This document shows, in pieces, positions 43,249 to 51,674 of a DNA stretch of 64,000 bases; position 1 is the first letter of the stretch; the number at the start of each line of letters is the position of its first letter. The notes below the pieces were generated by a model. The model had not been told where the DNA came from and did no database searches. It saw only the letters and a program-made list of their open reading frames with translations. The DNA lies in the NCBI RefSeq assembly GCF_014649955.1, contig NZ_BMUA01000017.1:117804-181803 (forward strand), in the 5' to 3' direction. The position numbers and the translations under genes are program-made. Source of the stretch: Streptomyces violascens (GTDB lineage Bacteria; Actinomycetota; Actinomycetes; Streptomycetales; Streptomycetaceae).

Positions 43249-43899
43249 ATGCAGATTGCCGTCGCCCTGTACCCCGGCTTCACCGCCCTCGACGCGATCG
43301 GCCCGTACGAGACCCTCAGTCCGCTGCCGGGTGCCGAGACGGTGTTCGTCGCCGAGCAGGCCGGGCCGGTACGCAACGACAGGGGGAACCTCGCCCTGGT
43401 CGCCGAGAAGTCGTTCGCGGAGGTGCCCCGGCCCGACATCGTGATCGTGCCCGGCGCCCCGCCCGTGGCCGTCGAGCCGCACCTGGGAGGCGGGCCGCTC
43501 CTGGACTGGCTGCGCACTGCCGACGTCGCCACGACGTGGACGACCTCGGTGTGCACGGGCTCCCTGCTGCTCGGCGCGGCCGGGCTGCTGAAGGGCCGAC
43601 GCGCGACCTCGCACTGGCTCTCCCTCGACCACCTGGCGACCTTCGGCGTGACACCGACCGGGGACCGGGTCGTCTTCGACCACAAGTACGTCACCGCGGC
43701 CGGGGTCTCCTCCGGTATAGACATGGGCCTGACCCTGGCCGGAATGATCGCCGGAGACCGGCACGCCCAAGCCGTGCAGCTCCTCATCGAGTACGACCCG
43801 CAGCCGCCCTACGACGCGGGCTCGCCCGACAAGGCGCCGGCCGACCTGGTGGAGCACTTCAGGACGCAGGGCCTTCCTTCGAGCTCACCCGCCAGGTGA
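43249..43899 (+). CDS. DJ-1/PfpI family protein, paralogue of the preceding gene
   Basis: A 216-residue protein nearly collinear with the upstream gene. It starts MQIAVALYPGFTALDAIGPYETLS, shares the TTSVCTGSLLLGAAGLL nucleophile segment and ends with the same EYDPQPPYDAGSPDKAPA stretch. This indicates a tandem duplication. I prefer the ATG at 43249, with GAAGGA 6 bases before it, because both paralogues then start MQIA; the ATG at 43213 overlaps the upstream stop and is possible. Its last 41 bases overlap the convergent enoyl-CoA hydratase gene. Confidence 0.86.
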   Translation: MQIAVALYPGFTALDAIGPYETLSPLPGAETVFVAEQAGPVRNDRGNLALVAEKSFAEVPRPDIVIVPGAPPVAVEPHLGGGPLLDWLRTADVATTWTTSVCTGSLLLGAAGLLKGRRATSHWLSLDHLATFGVTPTGDRVVFDHKYVTAAGVSSGIDMGLTLAGMIAGDRHAQAVQLLIEYDPQPPYDAGSPDKAPADLVEHFRTQGLPSSSPAR

Positions 43900-44626
43900 A
43901 ATGCGGAGCCCGGCGCTCCAGGAAAGCGGCGACGCCCTCCGCGGTGTCGCCGCTGCCGTGCTCCTGCGCCGCCCAGTACGCGTCCCGGCCGGTTCGGCCG
44001 TCCGCGAACTCCTTCGCCGCCGCCTGGGTGAGCTGCGAGCGCGACGCCAGGACGCGGGTGAACTCCGCCACCCGCTCGGTCAGTTCGCCCTCCGGCAGCA
44101 CCTCGTCCACCAGACCGGCCCGCAGCGCCCGCTCGCTGTCGATCAACTCACCCGAGAACAGCAGGTACTTCGCGGTCGACGGCCCCACCAGGGCGGCCAG
44201 GCGCCGGGTGGAGGACGCCGGGTAGACGATGCCGAGCTTCGCGGGCGTGACGCCGAAGAGCGCGCCCTCCTCGGCGAACCGCAGATCGCAGGCGGCCGCG
44301 AGCTGGCTGCCGCCGCCCACGCAGTGACCGCGCACCGCGGCAAGGGTCGGCTTGGGAAAGGCCGCCAGCGCCTCCTCGGCCCGTACCGCGAGCATCTTGG
44401 GATCGTCGCCGGGCTCCCGCAGCGTCGAGATGTCCGCCCCCGCGCAGAACGTGTCCCCGGCCCCCGTCAGCACCAGTGCCCGTACGTCCGGATCGGCGGC
44501 CAGGGCATCGAGCAGCGGCGGCAGCGCCCGCCACATCGCGGACGTCATCGCATTGCGCTTGGCGGGGTTGCTGATGACGACGGTGGCGACGCCCTCGGTG
44601 AGGCTCTGCTCCAGCTGCGGCTGCAT
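43859..44626 (-). CDS. enoyl-CoA hydratase/isomerase family protein
   Basis: A 255-residue crotonase-fold protein. The oxyanion-hole motifs are TFCAGADISTL near 61 and GHCVGGGSQLAAACDLRFA near 100. In the second active-site helix (FGVTPAKLGIVYP) the usual first Glu of a hydratase appears as Thr-Pro, so isomerase, hydrolase or decarboxylase activity is as likely as hydration. The ATG at 44626 has TAGCAT 7 bases upstream, the leaderless layout; the extra N-terminal residues of the longer frame would cross that promoter. The 3' end overlaps the DJ-1 gene by 41 bases. Confidence 0.85.
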   Translation of the reverse strand: MQPQLEQSLTEGVATVVISNPAKRNAMTSAMWRALPPLLDALAADPDVRALVLTGAGDTFCAGADISTLREPGDDPKMLAVRAEEALAAFPKPTLAAVRGHCVGGGSQLAAACDLRFAEEGALFGVTPAKLGIVYPASSTRRLAALVGPSTAKYLLFSGELIDSERALRAGLVDEVLPEGELTERVAEFTRVLASRSQLTQAAAKEFADGRTGRDAYWAAQEHGSGDTAEGVAAFLERRAPHFTWRVSSKEGPAS

Positions 44627-44703
44627 GCGCCGGATGCTATCCGGGCACCCGAAACCTATGATCACAAGGGGGGTCGTCGCACGCGGACCGTGAGGAGACG
44701 CTG

Positions 44704-45381
44704 ATGACCAGTCCCGCCAAGGACGTCGGCCGCGAGGGCCGGAAACTGAGCCGGAGCTTCGGTCTGCTCGCCCTGCTCGGGGCGATCCTGGTCGTAGCCG
44801 GTCTGGTGGGCCTCGGCTACACCGAGTTCGCCACCCTCACCACCATGCTGCTGTTCGGCTGGCTGCTGCTCGTCGGCGGCGTCGTGGGCCTCGCGCACGC
44901 GATCCAGTCGCGCGGCTCCAGCTTCTTCTGGCTCGGCGTCGTGGTCGCCGCGCTGAACCTCGCCGCGGGCGTCGTCATCATTCGCCGCCCCGAGGGCAGC
45001 GCCGAGGCGCTCACCATGTTCGCCGCCCTGCTGTTCCTGACCGGCGGGGTCTTCCGCCTGGCAGGCAGCGTGGTCGTGCGCGGGCCGCAGTTCGGCTGGA
45101 CGCTGGTGCAGGGCGCGTTCGGGGTGCTCCTGGGAGTGCTGGTGCTCGCCAACTGGCCGAGCAACAGCCGGTACGTCATCGGCTGTTTCTTCTCGCTGGC
45201 CCTGCTGTTCGACGGCCTCGGCCTGATCGCCATCGGACTCAGCGGACGCAGAATCGTCACTCTTGTGAGTGACGCCGTGACCCCCGTGGAGGCCGGGGAA
45301 GGCACACCTCCGATGTCTCCGACATCCCCGCAAGCCATGGCAAAGCCCTCAGAGGAAGATCAGAACCCGACGGAGCGATGA
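44704..45381 (+). CDS. HdeD-like membrane protein (DUF308)
   Basis: A 225-residue membrane protein with six hydrophobic helices, from SFGLLALLGAILVVAGLVGLG to FFSLALLFDGLGLIAIGL, and the internal-repeat pattern of the HdeD/DUF308 family. The last 45 residues are a hydrophilic tail rich in Pro, Ser and Glu. HdeD is linked to acid stress in enteric bacteria; the role here is unknown. The ATG at 44704 has GGAG 7 bases upstream. It is divergent from the hydratase gene and ends 140 bases before the kinase-domain gene. Confidence 0.78.
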   Translation: MTSPAKDVGREGRKLSRSFGLLALLGAILVVAGLVGLGYTEFATLTTMLLFGWLLLVGGVVGLAHAIQSRGSSFFWLGVVVAALNLAAGVVIIRRPEGSAEALTMFAALLFLTGGVFRLAGSVVVRGPQFGWTLVQGAFGVLLGVLVLANWPSNSRYVIGCFFSLALLFDGLGLIAIGLSGRRIVTLVSDAVTPVEAGEGTPPMSPTSPQAMAKPSEEDQNPTER

Positions 45382-45517
45382 CCTTCTCTTGCATCGGGGA
45401 GCAAAAAAGCGGCGATAGATGCTGACTTCTGTTCAGTCGGCCGGTCCGGACCAACACACTCCACACACTCGTGAGCAGACGGGTGTGCTGTCGAGCCGCG
45501 AGGGTGGGTGCCGGAAC

Positions 45518-46018
45518 ATGGAGATCCGCGGGAGCCTTCCGCCCGAACCCGCCGCTTTGGCCAGGCAGCAGTCGTACGAGGGAGTGTGGCGCTTCACCGC
45601 GCCCGCCGTCGACGTCTCCGTGCCGCAGGCCCGGCACGCGGTGCGCGACCTGCTGCGGCGCCAGCGCGTACCGGCCCACGAGGACCTCGTACAGGGCCTG
45701 CTCCTGATCGTCTCGGAGCTGGTCACCAACGCGGTCAGACACGCGGCCCTGCTCTCGCCGCAGGTCGCCGTCGAGGTGGCGATCGGCGCCGAGTGGATCC
45801 GGGTGTCCGTCGAGGACAACCACCCCTACCGGCCCAGGGCCCTGGAGACCGACTGCGGCCGGACCGGCGGCAGGGGGCTGCTCCTGGTGCGCGAGATCAC
45901 CGAGGAGGCCGGCGGGGTGTGCGACGTCGAGCAGACCGCGAACGGCGGAAAGATCGTCTGGGCCGCACTCCCGCTGGCCCCGCTGCCCGGGATCACCAGC
46001 CCGCGCCGGGCCCCGTGA
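45518..46018 (+). CDS. RsbW-like ATP-binding protein (HATPase domain)
   Basis: A 166-residue single-domain protein of the anti-sigma-factor kinase type that is abundant in Streptomyces. The N-box is VSELVTNAVRHA near residue 72. The G1 Asp is in RVSVEDNHPYRP and the G2 loop is TGGRGLLLVREI. These proteins bind ATP and can phosphorylate anti-anti-sigma partners, but no sigma or STAS gene is adjacent. I chose the ATG at 45518 because GAGGGTGG lies about 10 bases upstream; the frame is open from an ATG at 45419. The stop lies 26 bases inside the convergent idi gene. Confidence 0.82.
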   Translation: MEIRGSLPPEPAALARQQSYEGVWRFTAPAVDVSVPQARHAVRDLLRRQRVPAHEDLVQGLLLIVSELVTNAVRHAALLSPQVAVEVAIGAEWIRVSVEDNHPYRPRALETDCGRTGGRGLLLVREITEEAGGVCDVEQTANGGKIVWAALPLAPLPGITSPRRAP

Positions 46019-46595
46019 GCTCCTTGACCGCGGGCCTCGCCGCATCCAGCACCGTCATGAACCACGCCGAGAACGGGGCGTGGGCGTGCCGCTCGGTCAG
46101 CTCCTCGGGCGTCACGAACGCCGTCTCACCGACCTCCTCCGGGTCCGGCCGCAGCGGCGACTGCACCAGGCCCACGAAGAGGTGGTTGTACTCCTGCTCC
46201 ACCAGGCCCGAGTCGGGATCCGGGTGGTTGTAGCGCACCGTGCCCGCCTCGGCGAGCAGTGACGGCGAGATCCCCAGCTCCTCGTAGGTGCGCCGGGCGG
46301 CCGCCGCGAACGGGGACTCGCCGGGGTAGGGGTGGCCGCAGCAGGTGTTGGACCAGACGCCGGGGGAGTGGTACTTGCCGAGCGCGCGGCGCTGGAGCAG
46401 CAGCCGGCCCGCCGGGTCGAAGAGGAAGACGGAGAACGCCCGGTGCAGCTGCCCGGGCGCCTGGTGGGCGGAGAGCTTCTCCGCGGTTCCGATGGTGTTG
46501 CCGCTCTCGTCGACGAGTTCGAGCAAGATCTCCGGCGCGGCGCCCGTGGTCCCGTTCGACGAGTTGTTCGCCGTGGTGGCTGGTGTGCTCGGCAT
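45993..46595 (-). CDS. idi: isopentenyl-diphosphate delta-isomerase (type I)
   Basis: A 200-residue Nudix-fold isomerase that interconverts IPP and DMAPP. It shows the LHRAFSVFLFDPAGRLLLQRRALGKYH region, the catalytic Cys in WSNTCCGHPYPGE near residue 83, the AAARRTYEELGI Nudix-like helix and the catalytic Glu in VEQEYNHLFVG. The ATG at 46595 is preferred because AAGGA lies 6-10 bases before it. It sits 9 kb from the hopanoid operon on the other strand and probably supplies DMAPP for farnesyl diphosphate. Its 3' end overlaps the RsbW-like gene by 26 bases. Confidence 0.95.
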   Translation of the reverse strand: MPSTPATTANNSSNGTTGAAPEILLELVDESGNTIGTAEKLSAHQAPGQLHRAFSVFLFDPAGRLLLQRRALGKYHSPGVWSNTCCGHPYPGESPFAAAARRTYEELGISPSLLAEAGTVRYNHPDPDSGLVEQEYNHLFVGLVQSPLRPDPEEVGETAFVTPEELTERHAHAPFSAWFMTVLDAARPAVKELTGPGAGW

Positions 46596-46710
46596 AACCA
46601 TCCTTCGCTTCGGTCCTCGGCTGCCCAGTCTGCCGTACAAAAGCGGCGTGTCCGCCATTGACCGGCATCCGCATGTCCTGCCCCACGCGGCGCCCCGGGA
46701 ACCGTGCGTG

Positions 46711-47652
46711 TCAGTGGCAGAGCTTCGCCTCGTGCTCGGCGTGGCCGCCCGGCTCCAGCTGAAAGGTGCAGTGCTCGACATCGAAGTGATCACCCAGGCA
46801 CCCCTGCAACTCGTGCAGCAGCTTCTCGTGCCCCACCGAGTCGAGCACGCCCTGGCTGACCACCACGTGCGCCGAGAGCACCGGCATCCCCGAGGTGATC
46901 GTCCAGGCGTGCAGATCGTGTACGTCCTCGACGCCCGGCAGTTCCACCATGTGCGCCCGCACCTCGGCCATGTCGACGCCCTTGGGTGCCGATTCGAGCA
47001 GCACGTCGAGGGTCTCGCGCAGCAGCTTGACGGTCCTGGGCACGATCATCAGGCCGATCACGAGCGAGGCGATCGGGTCGGCCGCCTGCCAGCCGGTGGT
47101 CATGATGACCAGACCGGCGATCACCACGGCCGCCGAGCCGAGCGCGTCCGAGAGGACCTCCAGGAACGCGCCGCGCACGTTCAGGCTGTCCTGCTGCCCC
47201 TTCATGAGGAGGGACAGCGAGACCGAGTTCGCGACCAGGCCGATCAGGCCGAAGATCACGGCCGTGCCGCCCGCGGTGTCGGCCGGCTCGACGAACCGCG
47301 ACACCGCCTCGAACAGGACGTAGCCGCCCACCCCGAGCAGCAGCAGACAGTTGGCGAGCGCCGCGAGTATCTCGGCGCGGGCGTACCCGAAGGTGCGGTT
47401 GCCCCCGGCCGGGCGGTTGGCGAAGTGGATGGCGAGCAGCGCCATCGCGAGCCCGAGGCCGTCCGTCGCCATGTGCGCCGCGTCCGCGACGAGCGCCAGC
47501 GAGTCCGCGAGCAGACCCCCGACGACCTCCACGACCATCACGGTCAGTGTGATGCCGAGTGCGATGCGCAGCCGTCCCCGGTAGGCGGCGGCCGCGGTGC
47601 CGGTCGGCGGCGGCCCGCCGTGCGTGTGTCCGTGGTCGTGCCCAGCCCCCAT
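46711..47652 (-). CDS. cation diffusion facilitator (CDF) metal exporter
   Basis: A 313-residue transporter with six membrane helices and a His-rich N-terminus (HDHGHTHGG). The first metal site is intact in helix 2 (DAAHMATDGLG, H-x3-D). In helix 5 the usual H-x3-D reads E-x3-D (LEVLSDALGS), which can shift selectivity among zinc, cobalt, iron and manganese. The cytoplasmic C-terminal domain starts about residue 215 and has HDLHAWTI and VDSVGHEKLL-like His residues. The ATG at 47652 has GGGAGGG upstream. It is divergent from the phosphotransferase operon, and a long hairpin lies in the gap. Confidence 0.9.
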   Translation of the reverse strand: MGAGHDHGHTHGGPPPTGTAAAAYRGRLRIALGITLTVMVVEVVGGLLADSLALVADAAHMATDGLGLAMALLAIHFANRPAGGNRTFGYARAEILAALANCLLLLGVGGYVLFEAVSRFVEPADTAGGTAVIFGLIGLVANSVSLSLLMKGQQDSLNVRGAFLEVLSDALGSAAVVIAGLVIMTTGWQAADPIASLVIGLMIVPRTVKLLRETLDVLLESAPKGVDMAEVRAHMVELPGVEDVHDLHAWTITSGMPVLSAHVVVSQGVLDSVGHEKLLHELQGCLGDHFDVEHCTFQLEPGGHAEHEAKLCH

Positions 47653-48076
47653 GAAGGCCCTCCCGCATCCGTTCGCGATCAATCCCGACGTCTGTGTACG
47701 AGGGGTCAGTGAACTACGGGTAGGGGGTATGTGCAACACGGGACTGAACACCGTTGTCATGTGCTCTGACCTGCGGAAATGCTTGCAGGTCAGAGCGTCG
47801 GAGAGATCGCCGGGCCCGCCCGGGGAGGCCGGCGCCGCGATCGCGCGGGCGGCGCTGTTCGAACGCGGTTTGTGGGCTGCGCCCTTGATCGACGATGATG
47901 ATCGCGGCGTCCTCGCACCGGGCGCCGCCGGGCCCATCGGCGTAAGACCCGGGCTCCGAACGGCCAGTGAATTCCCGGTTCCGTGTATCCGATAGCCTCT
48001 GCCGACGTGCCGCCCGCCCCCGTGCCGGGCCGGGTCGTCGCACTTCAGCCATGTCAGTCGCAAGGAGTGAGTTCGT
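47653..48076. promoter_or_regulatory. divergent region before the CDF and phosphotransferase genes, with an 11-base-pair hairpin
   Basis: This 424-base gap has no supported gene. Its main feature is a perfect hairpin or operator, CTCTGACCTGC at 47764-47774 with GCAGGTCAGAG at 47785-47795 and a 10-base loop, about 110 bases before the CDF start. It could be a metal-regulator site, a 5' leader structure or a divider between the two transcription units. AAGGAG at 48062-48067 is the ribosome site of the next gene. Confidence 0.5.
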
Positions 48077-48106
48077 CTGTCGACCGCCATCCTTACCGGT
48101 CCGCCG

Positions 48107-49891
48107 GTGCCCGGCTCGCAGCTCGGACCCGATCTGCGCACGCTGGGTTTCGACGTGCAGCAGGCCTTGCTCCCCGATGATCTGCCCCGCCTCCTCGCCG
48201 AGGTGCCGGCCGGCCAACGCGTCGCCCTGGTCGACCCGCGCTTCCTCGGGCACGTCCACGCGCTGCGCCTCGCACTGACCGACCCCCGCTTCCCGGCCGC
48301 CTCGGTACCCGGCGCGCTCACCGTCCAGGCCGAGGCCCGCCCGGCGCTCACCCGCGCCCTGGCCGGCGGCACGCACGCGCCCGCGGCCCAGGTCGGTACG
48401 GCCTCCGTGCTCGCCGACGACATCGCCGCGGCCATCGAGGCCGACGGCGTCGCGGTGCACCACCCCGAGCTCGGCTCGCTCGTCGCGACCGTCCCCGTGG
48501 ACGCCGTCGCGGCCGACGCGGCGGCCCGGGCCGTCGCGGCCGTCGACGACGAGGCCGTACGCCTGCGCAACGCCGTGAAGTCCCGCGACGGGTTCTTCAC
48601 CACCCACTTCATCAGCCCGTACTCCCGCTACATCGCGCGCTGGTGCGCCCGCCGGGGGCTCACCCCCAACCAGGTCACCACCGCCTCGCTGATCACCGCG
48701 CTGATCGCGGCCGGCTGCGCGGCGACCGGGACGCGCGGCGGCTATGTCGCGGCCGGAGTGCTGCTGATCCTCTCCTTCGTCCTGGACTGCACCGACGGGC
48801 AGCTCGCCCGCTACTCGCTCCAGTACTCGACGATGGGCGCCTGGCTCGACGCCACCTTCGACCGCGCCAAGGAGTACGCCTACTACGCGGGCCTCGCCCT
48901 GGGTGCGGCCCGGGGCGGCGACGACGTATGGGCCCTCGCGCTCGGCGCGATGGTGCTCCAGACCTGCCGACACGTCGTGGACTTCTCGTTCAACGAGGCG
49001 CACGTCGTAGGCACCGACGCGACCGCCAACACCAGCCCCACCGCCGCCCTCTCCGACAAGCTCGACTCGGTCGGCTGGACGGTGTGGGTGCGGCGCATGA
49101 TCGTGCTGCCGATCGGCGAGCGCTGGGCCATGATCGCCGTGCTGACCGCCGTCACCACGCCCCGCATCGTCTTCTACGCGCTGCTCATTGGCTGCGCCTT
49201 CGCCGCCTGCTACACCACCGCGGGCCGCGTCCTTCGCTCGCTGACCAGCCGCGCCAGCCGCGCCACCCGCACCGATCGCGCGGCCCTCGCGCTCGCCGAG
49301 CTCGCGGACAGCGGGCCCGTCGCGCAGCTGGTCGCGGCCAGGGCACCCCGGATCCCGGGCGCCCCCGTGGTCGCTGCCGTCGGCGCGGTCGCGCTGATCG
49401 CCGCGGCGCTGACGCAGCCGGTCGGCAGCGGCCAGATGATCGTCGCGGCCGTCTTCTACGCGGTCCTGTCGGGCCTCGCCGTCGCCCGCCCCCTCAAGGG
49501 CGCCCTCGACTGGCTCGTGCCGCCACTCTTCCGGGTGGCCGAATACTGCACGGTCCTGATCCTGGCGGCCCGCTCGGACGTGAGCGGGGCCCTTCCCGCG
49601 GCCTTCGGGCTGGTTGGCGCGGTCGCCTACCATCACTACGACACGGTCTACCGCATCAAGGGCGGCTCGGGCGCGCCGCCGAAGTGGCTGGTGCGGCTGA
49701 TCGGCGGCCACGAGGGCCGCACGCTCGTGGTGGCCGTGCTCGCCGCCGTCCTCGCCACGCGAGACACAGACTTCACCCTGGCGCTCACCGCCCTCGCGGC
49801 GGCCATCGCGCTCGTGGTGCTCGTGGAGTCCATCCGCTTCTGGGTGTCCTCCGGAGCACCTGCCGTACATGACGAAGGAGAAACAGCATGA
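48107..49891 (+). CDS. CDP-alcohol phosphotransferase fused to an N-terminal domain (DUF5941-like)
   Basis: A 594-residue protein counted from the GTG at 48107. The first 150 residues are soluble and resemble the DUF5941 region. From about 165 there are many membrane helices with the full CDP-alcohol phosphotransferase motif at 227-252 (DCTDGQLAR, then G244, D248, D252). The enzyme should move a phospho-alcohol from a CDP-alcohol to an acceptor in the membrane. The real start is probably a CTG at 48077: AAGGAG lies 9 bases before it and the added LSTAILTGPP matches homologues as I remember them. It opens a seven-gene operon and overlaps the next gene by 4 bases. Confidence 0.83.
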   Translation: MPGSQLGPDLRTLGFDVQQALLPDDLPRLLAEVPAGQRVALVDPRFLGHVHALRLALTDPRFPAASVPGALTVQAEARPALTRALAGGTHAPAAQVGTASVLADDIAAAIEADGVAVHHPELGSLVATVPVDAVAADAAARAVAAVDDEAVRLRNAVKSRDGFFTTHFISPYSRYIARWCARRGLTPNQVTTASLITALIAAGCAATGTRGGYVAAGVLLILSFVLDCTDGQLARYSLQYSTMGAWLDATFDRAKEYAYYAGLALGAARGGDDVWALALGAMVLQTCRHVVDFSFNEAHVVGTDATANTSPTAALSDKLDSVGWTVWVRRMIVLPIGERWAMIAVLTAVTTPRIVFYALLIGCAFAACYTTAGRVLRSLTSRASRATRTDRAALALAELADSGPVAQLVAARAPRIPGAPVVAAVGAVALIAAALTQPVGSGQMIVAAVFYAVLSGLAVARPLKGALDWLVPPLFRVAEYCTVLILAARSDVSGALPAAFGLVGAVAYHHYDTVYRIKGGSGAPPKWLVRLIGGHEGRTLVVAVLAAVLATRDTDFTLALTALAAAIALVVLVESIRFWVSSGAPAVHDEGETA

Positions 49892-50625
49892 TTGGCCTCG
49901 TACTGGCAGCCGGTGCCGGACGGCGTCTGCGCCCCTACACCGACACGCTCCCGAAGGCCCTCGTGCCTGTCGACGGTGACACCACCGTCCTGGACATCGC
50001 GCTGAAGAACTTCGCCGAGGTCGGCCTCACCGAGGTCGCCGTCGTCGTCGGCTACCGCAAGGAAGCCGTGTACGCGCGCAAGGAGGCCCTGGAGGCCAAG
50101 TACGGCGTCGCGATCACGCTGATCGACAACGACAAGGCCGAGGAGTGGAACAACGCCTACTCCCTGTGGTGCGCGCGTGAGGTGCTGGGGCGTGGTGTGA
50201 TCCTCGCCAACGGCGACACGGTCCACCCCGTCTCCGTCGAGAAGACCCTGCTGGCCGCGCGCGGACAGGGCCAGAAGATCATCCTCGCCCTCGACACGGT
50301 GAAGAACCTCGCCGACGAGGAGATGAAGGTCATCACCGCCGAGGGCAAGGGCGTCCAGCGCATCACCAAGCTGATGGACCCGGCGACCGCCACCGGCGAG
50401 TACATCGGCGTCACGCTGATCGAGGCCGAGGCCGCCGAGGAGCTCGCCGACGCCCTGAAGACCACCTTCGAGCGCGACCCCGACCTCTACTACGAGGACG
50501 GCTACCAGGAGCTCGTGAACCGCGGCTTCACCGTCGACGTGGCCCCCATCGGCGAGGTGTCGTGGGTCGAGATCGACAACCACGACGACCTGGCGAAGGG
50601 CCGTGAGATCGCGTGCCAGTACTGA
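49888..50625 (+). CDS. LicC/IPCT-like nucleotidyltransferase
   Basis: A 245-residue NTP transferase that probably makes a CDP-activated alcohol. It opens MIGLVLAAGAGRRLRPYTDTLPKALVPVDG (nucleotide loop GxGxRxxP...K). The segment LIDNDKAEEWNNAYSLWCA is close in style to phosphocholine and phosphoinositol cytidylyltransferases. The metal-binding Asp is in ILANGDTVHP, and VSWVEIDNHDDL carries the second. Operon partners are two CDP-alcohol phosphotransferases and a glycerol-1-phosphate dehydrogenase, so CDP-glycerol or CDP-inositol is the likely product. The ATG overlaps the upstream stop, and AAGGAG precedes it. Confidence 0.85.
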   Translation: MIGLVLAAGAGRRLRPYTDTLPKALVPVDGDTTVLDIALKNFAEVGLTEVAVVVGYRKEAVYARKEALEAKYGVAITLIDNDKAEEWNNAYSLWCAREVLGRGVILANGDTVHPVSVEKTLLAARGQGQKIILALDTVKNLADEEMKVITAEGKGVQRITKLMDPATATGEYIGVTLIEAEAAEELADALKTTFERDPDLYYEDGYQELVNRGFTVDVAPIGEVSWVEIDNHDDLAKGREIACQY

Positions 50626-51674
50626 CGAGGCTCATCCCGTCCCCGGTTGTCGTCGACATCCGGGCCGGGGCGCTGGATGACCTGGCCGGCGTCCTCGCCG
50701 ACCAGCGCATCTCGGCGTCGGGCAAACTCGCGGTGGCCATCAGCGGCGGCTCCGGGGCGGTGCTGCGCGAGCGGCTCGCCCCGGCGCTGCCCGGCGCCGA
50801 CTGGTACGAGGTCGGCGGCGGCACGCTCGACAACGCGATCAAGCTCGCCGACGCGATGAAGTCGGGTCACTACGACGCGGTCGTCGGCCTCGGCGGCGGC
50901 AAGATCATCGACTGTGCCAAGTACGCCGCGGCGCGCATCGGCCTCCCGCTGGTCGCCGTCCCGACGAACCTGGCGCACGACGGCCTGTGCTCGCCGGTCG
51001 CCACCCTCGACAACGACGCGGGCCGCGGCTCCTACGGGGTGCCCACGCCGATCGCCGTCGTCATCGACCTGGACGTCATCCGCGAGGCTCCGGTCCGCTT
51101 CGTACGGTCCGGCATCGGCGACGCAGTCTCGAACATCTCCTGCATCGCGGACTGGGAGCTGTCCAACCGCGAGACCGGCGAGTCCATCGACGGCCTCGCC
51201 GCCGCCATGGCCCGCCAGGCCGGCGAGGCCGTGCTGCGCCACCCCGGCAGCGTCGAGGACGACGGCTTCCTCCAGGTGCTCGCCGAGGGCCTGGTCCTCA
51301 CCGGCATCTCCATGTCGATCTCCGGCGACTCGCGCCCCGCGTCGGGCGCCTGCCACGAGATCAACCACGCCTTCGACATCCTCTTCCCGAAGCGGGCCGC
51401 GAGCCACGGGGAACAGGTGGCCCTCGGCGCCGCCTTCGCCATGCACCTGCGCGGTGCGGTGGAGGAGTCCGCGCTGATGGCGAGCGTGCTGAGGCGGCAC
51501 CGGCTGCCGGTCACCCCGGAGGAAATTGGCTTCACCGCCGAGGAGTTCGTCCGCGCCGTCGAGTTCGCGCCGCAGACCCGGCCCGGCCGCTACACCATCC
51601 TCGAGCACCTCGACCTGTCCACCGACCAGATCAGGGACGCGTACGCCGACTATGCCAAGACCATCCGTAGCTGA
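50613..51674 (+). CDS. sn-glycerol-1-phosphate dehydrogenase-like protein (AraM/EgsA type)
   Basis: A 353-residue member of the iron-containing alcohol dehydrogenase superfamily, closest to archaeal EgsA and bacterial AraM, which reduce dihydroxyacetone phosphate to sn-glycerol-1-phosphate. NAD binding is shown by VVGLGGGKIIDCAKY near 91. Metal ligands are expected at the Asp in SGIGDAVSNISCIADW near 167, the His in GACHEINHAFD near 247 and the His in RAASHGEQVALG near 264. The GTG at 50613 starts 13 bases inside the nucleotidyltransferase gene, so translation is coupled. It most likely feeds that enzyme with its alcohol phosphate. Confidence 0.85.
   Translation: MPVLTRLIPSPVVVDIRAGALDDLAGVLADQRISASGKLAVAISGGSGAVLRERLAPALPGADWYEVGGGTLDNAIKLADAMKSGHYDAVVGLGGGKIIDCAKYAAARIGLPLVAVPTNLAHDGLCSPVATLDNDAGRGSYGVPTPIAVVIDLDVIREAPVRFVRSGIGDAVSNISCIADWELSNRETGESIDGLAAAMARQAGEAVLRHPGSVEDDGFLQVLAEGLVLTGISMSISGDSRPASGACHEINHAFDILFPKRAASHGEQVALGAAFAMHLRGAVEESALMASVLRRHRLPVTPEEIGFTAEEFVRAVEFAPQTRPGRYTILEHLDLSTDQIRDAYADYAKTIRS

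Noticed and set aside
47714..49870. A 718-codon open frame on the minus strand
   Set aside because: It is the antisense of the CDP-alcohol phosphotransferase gene, with repetitive Gly, Arg and Glu composition.
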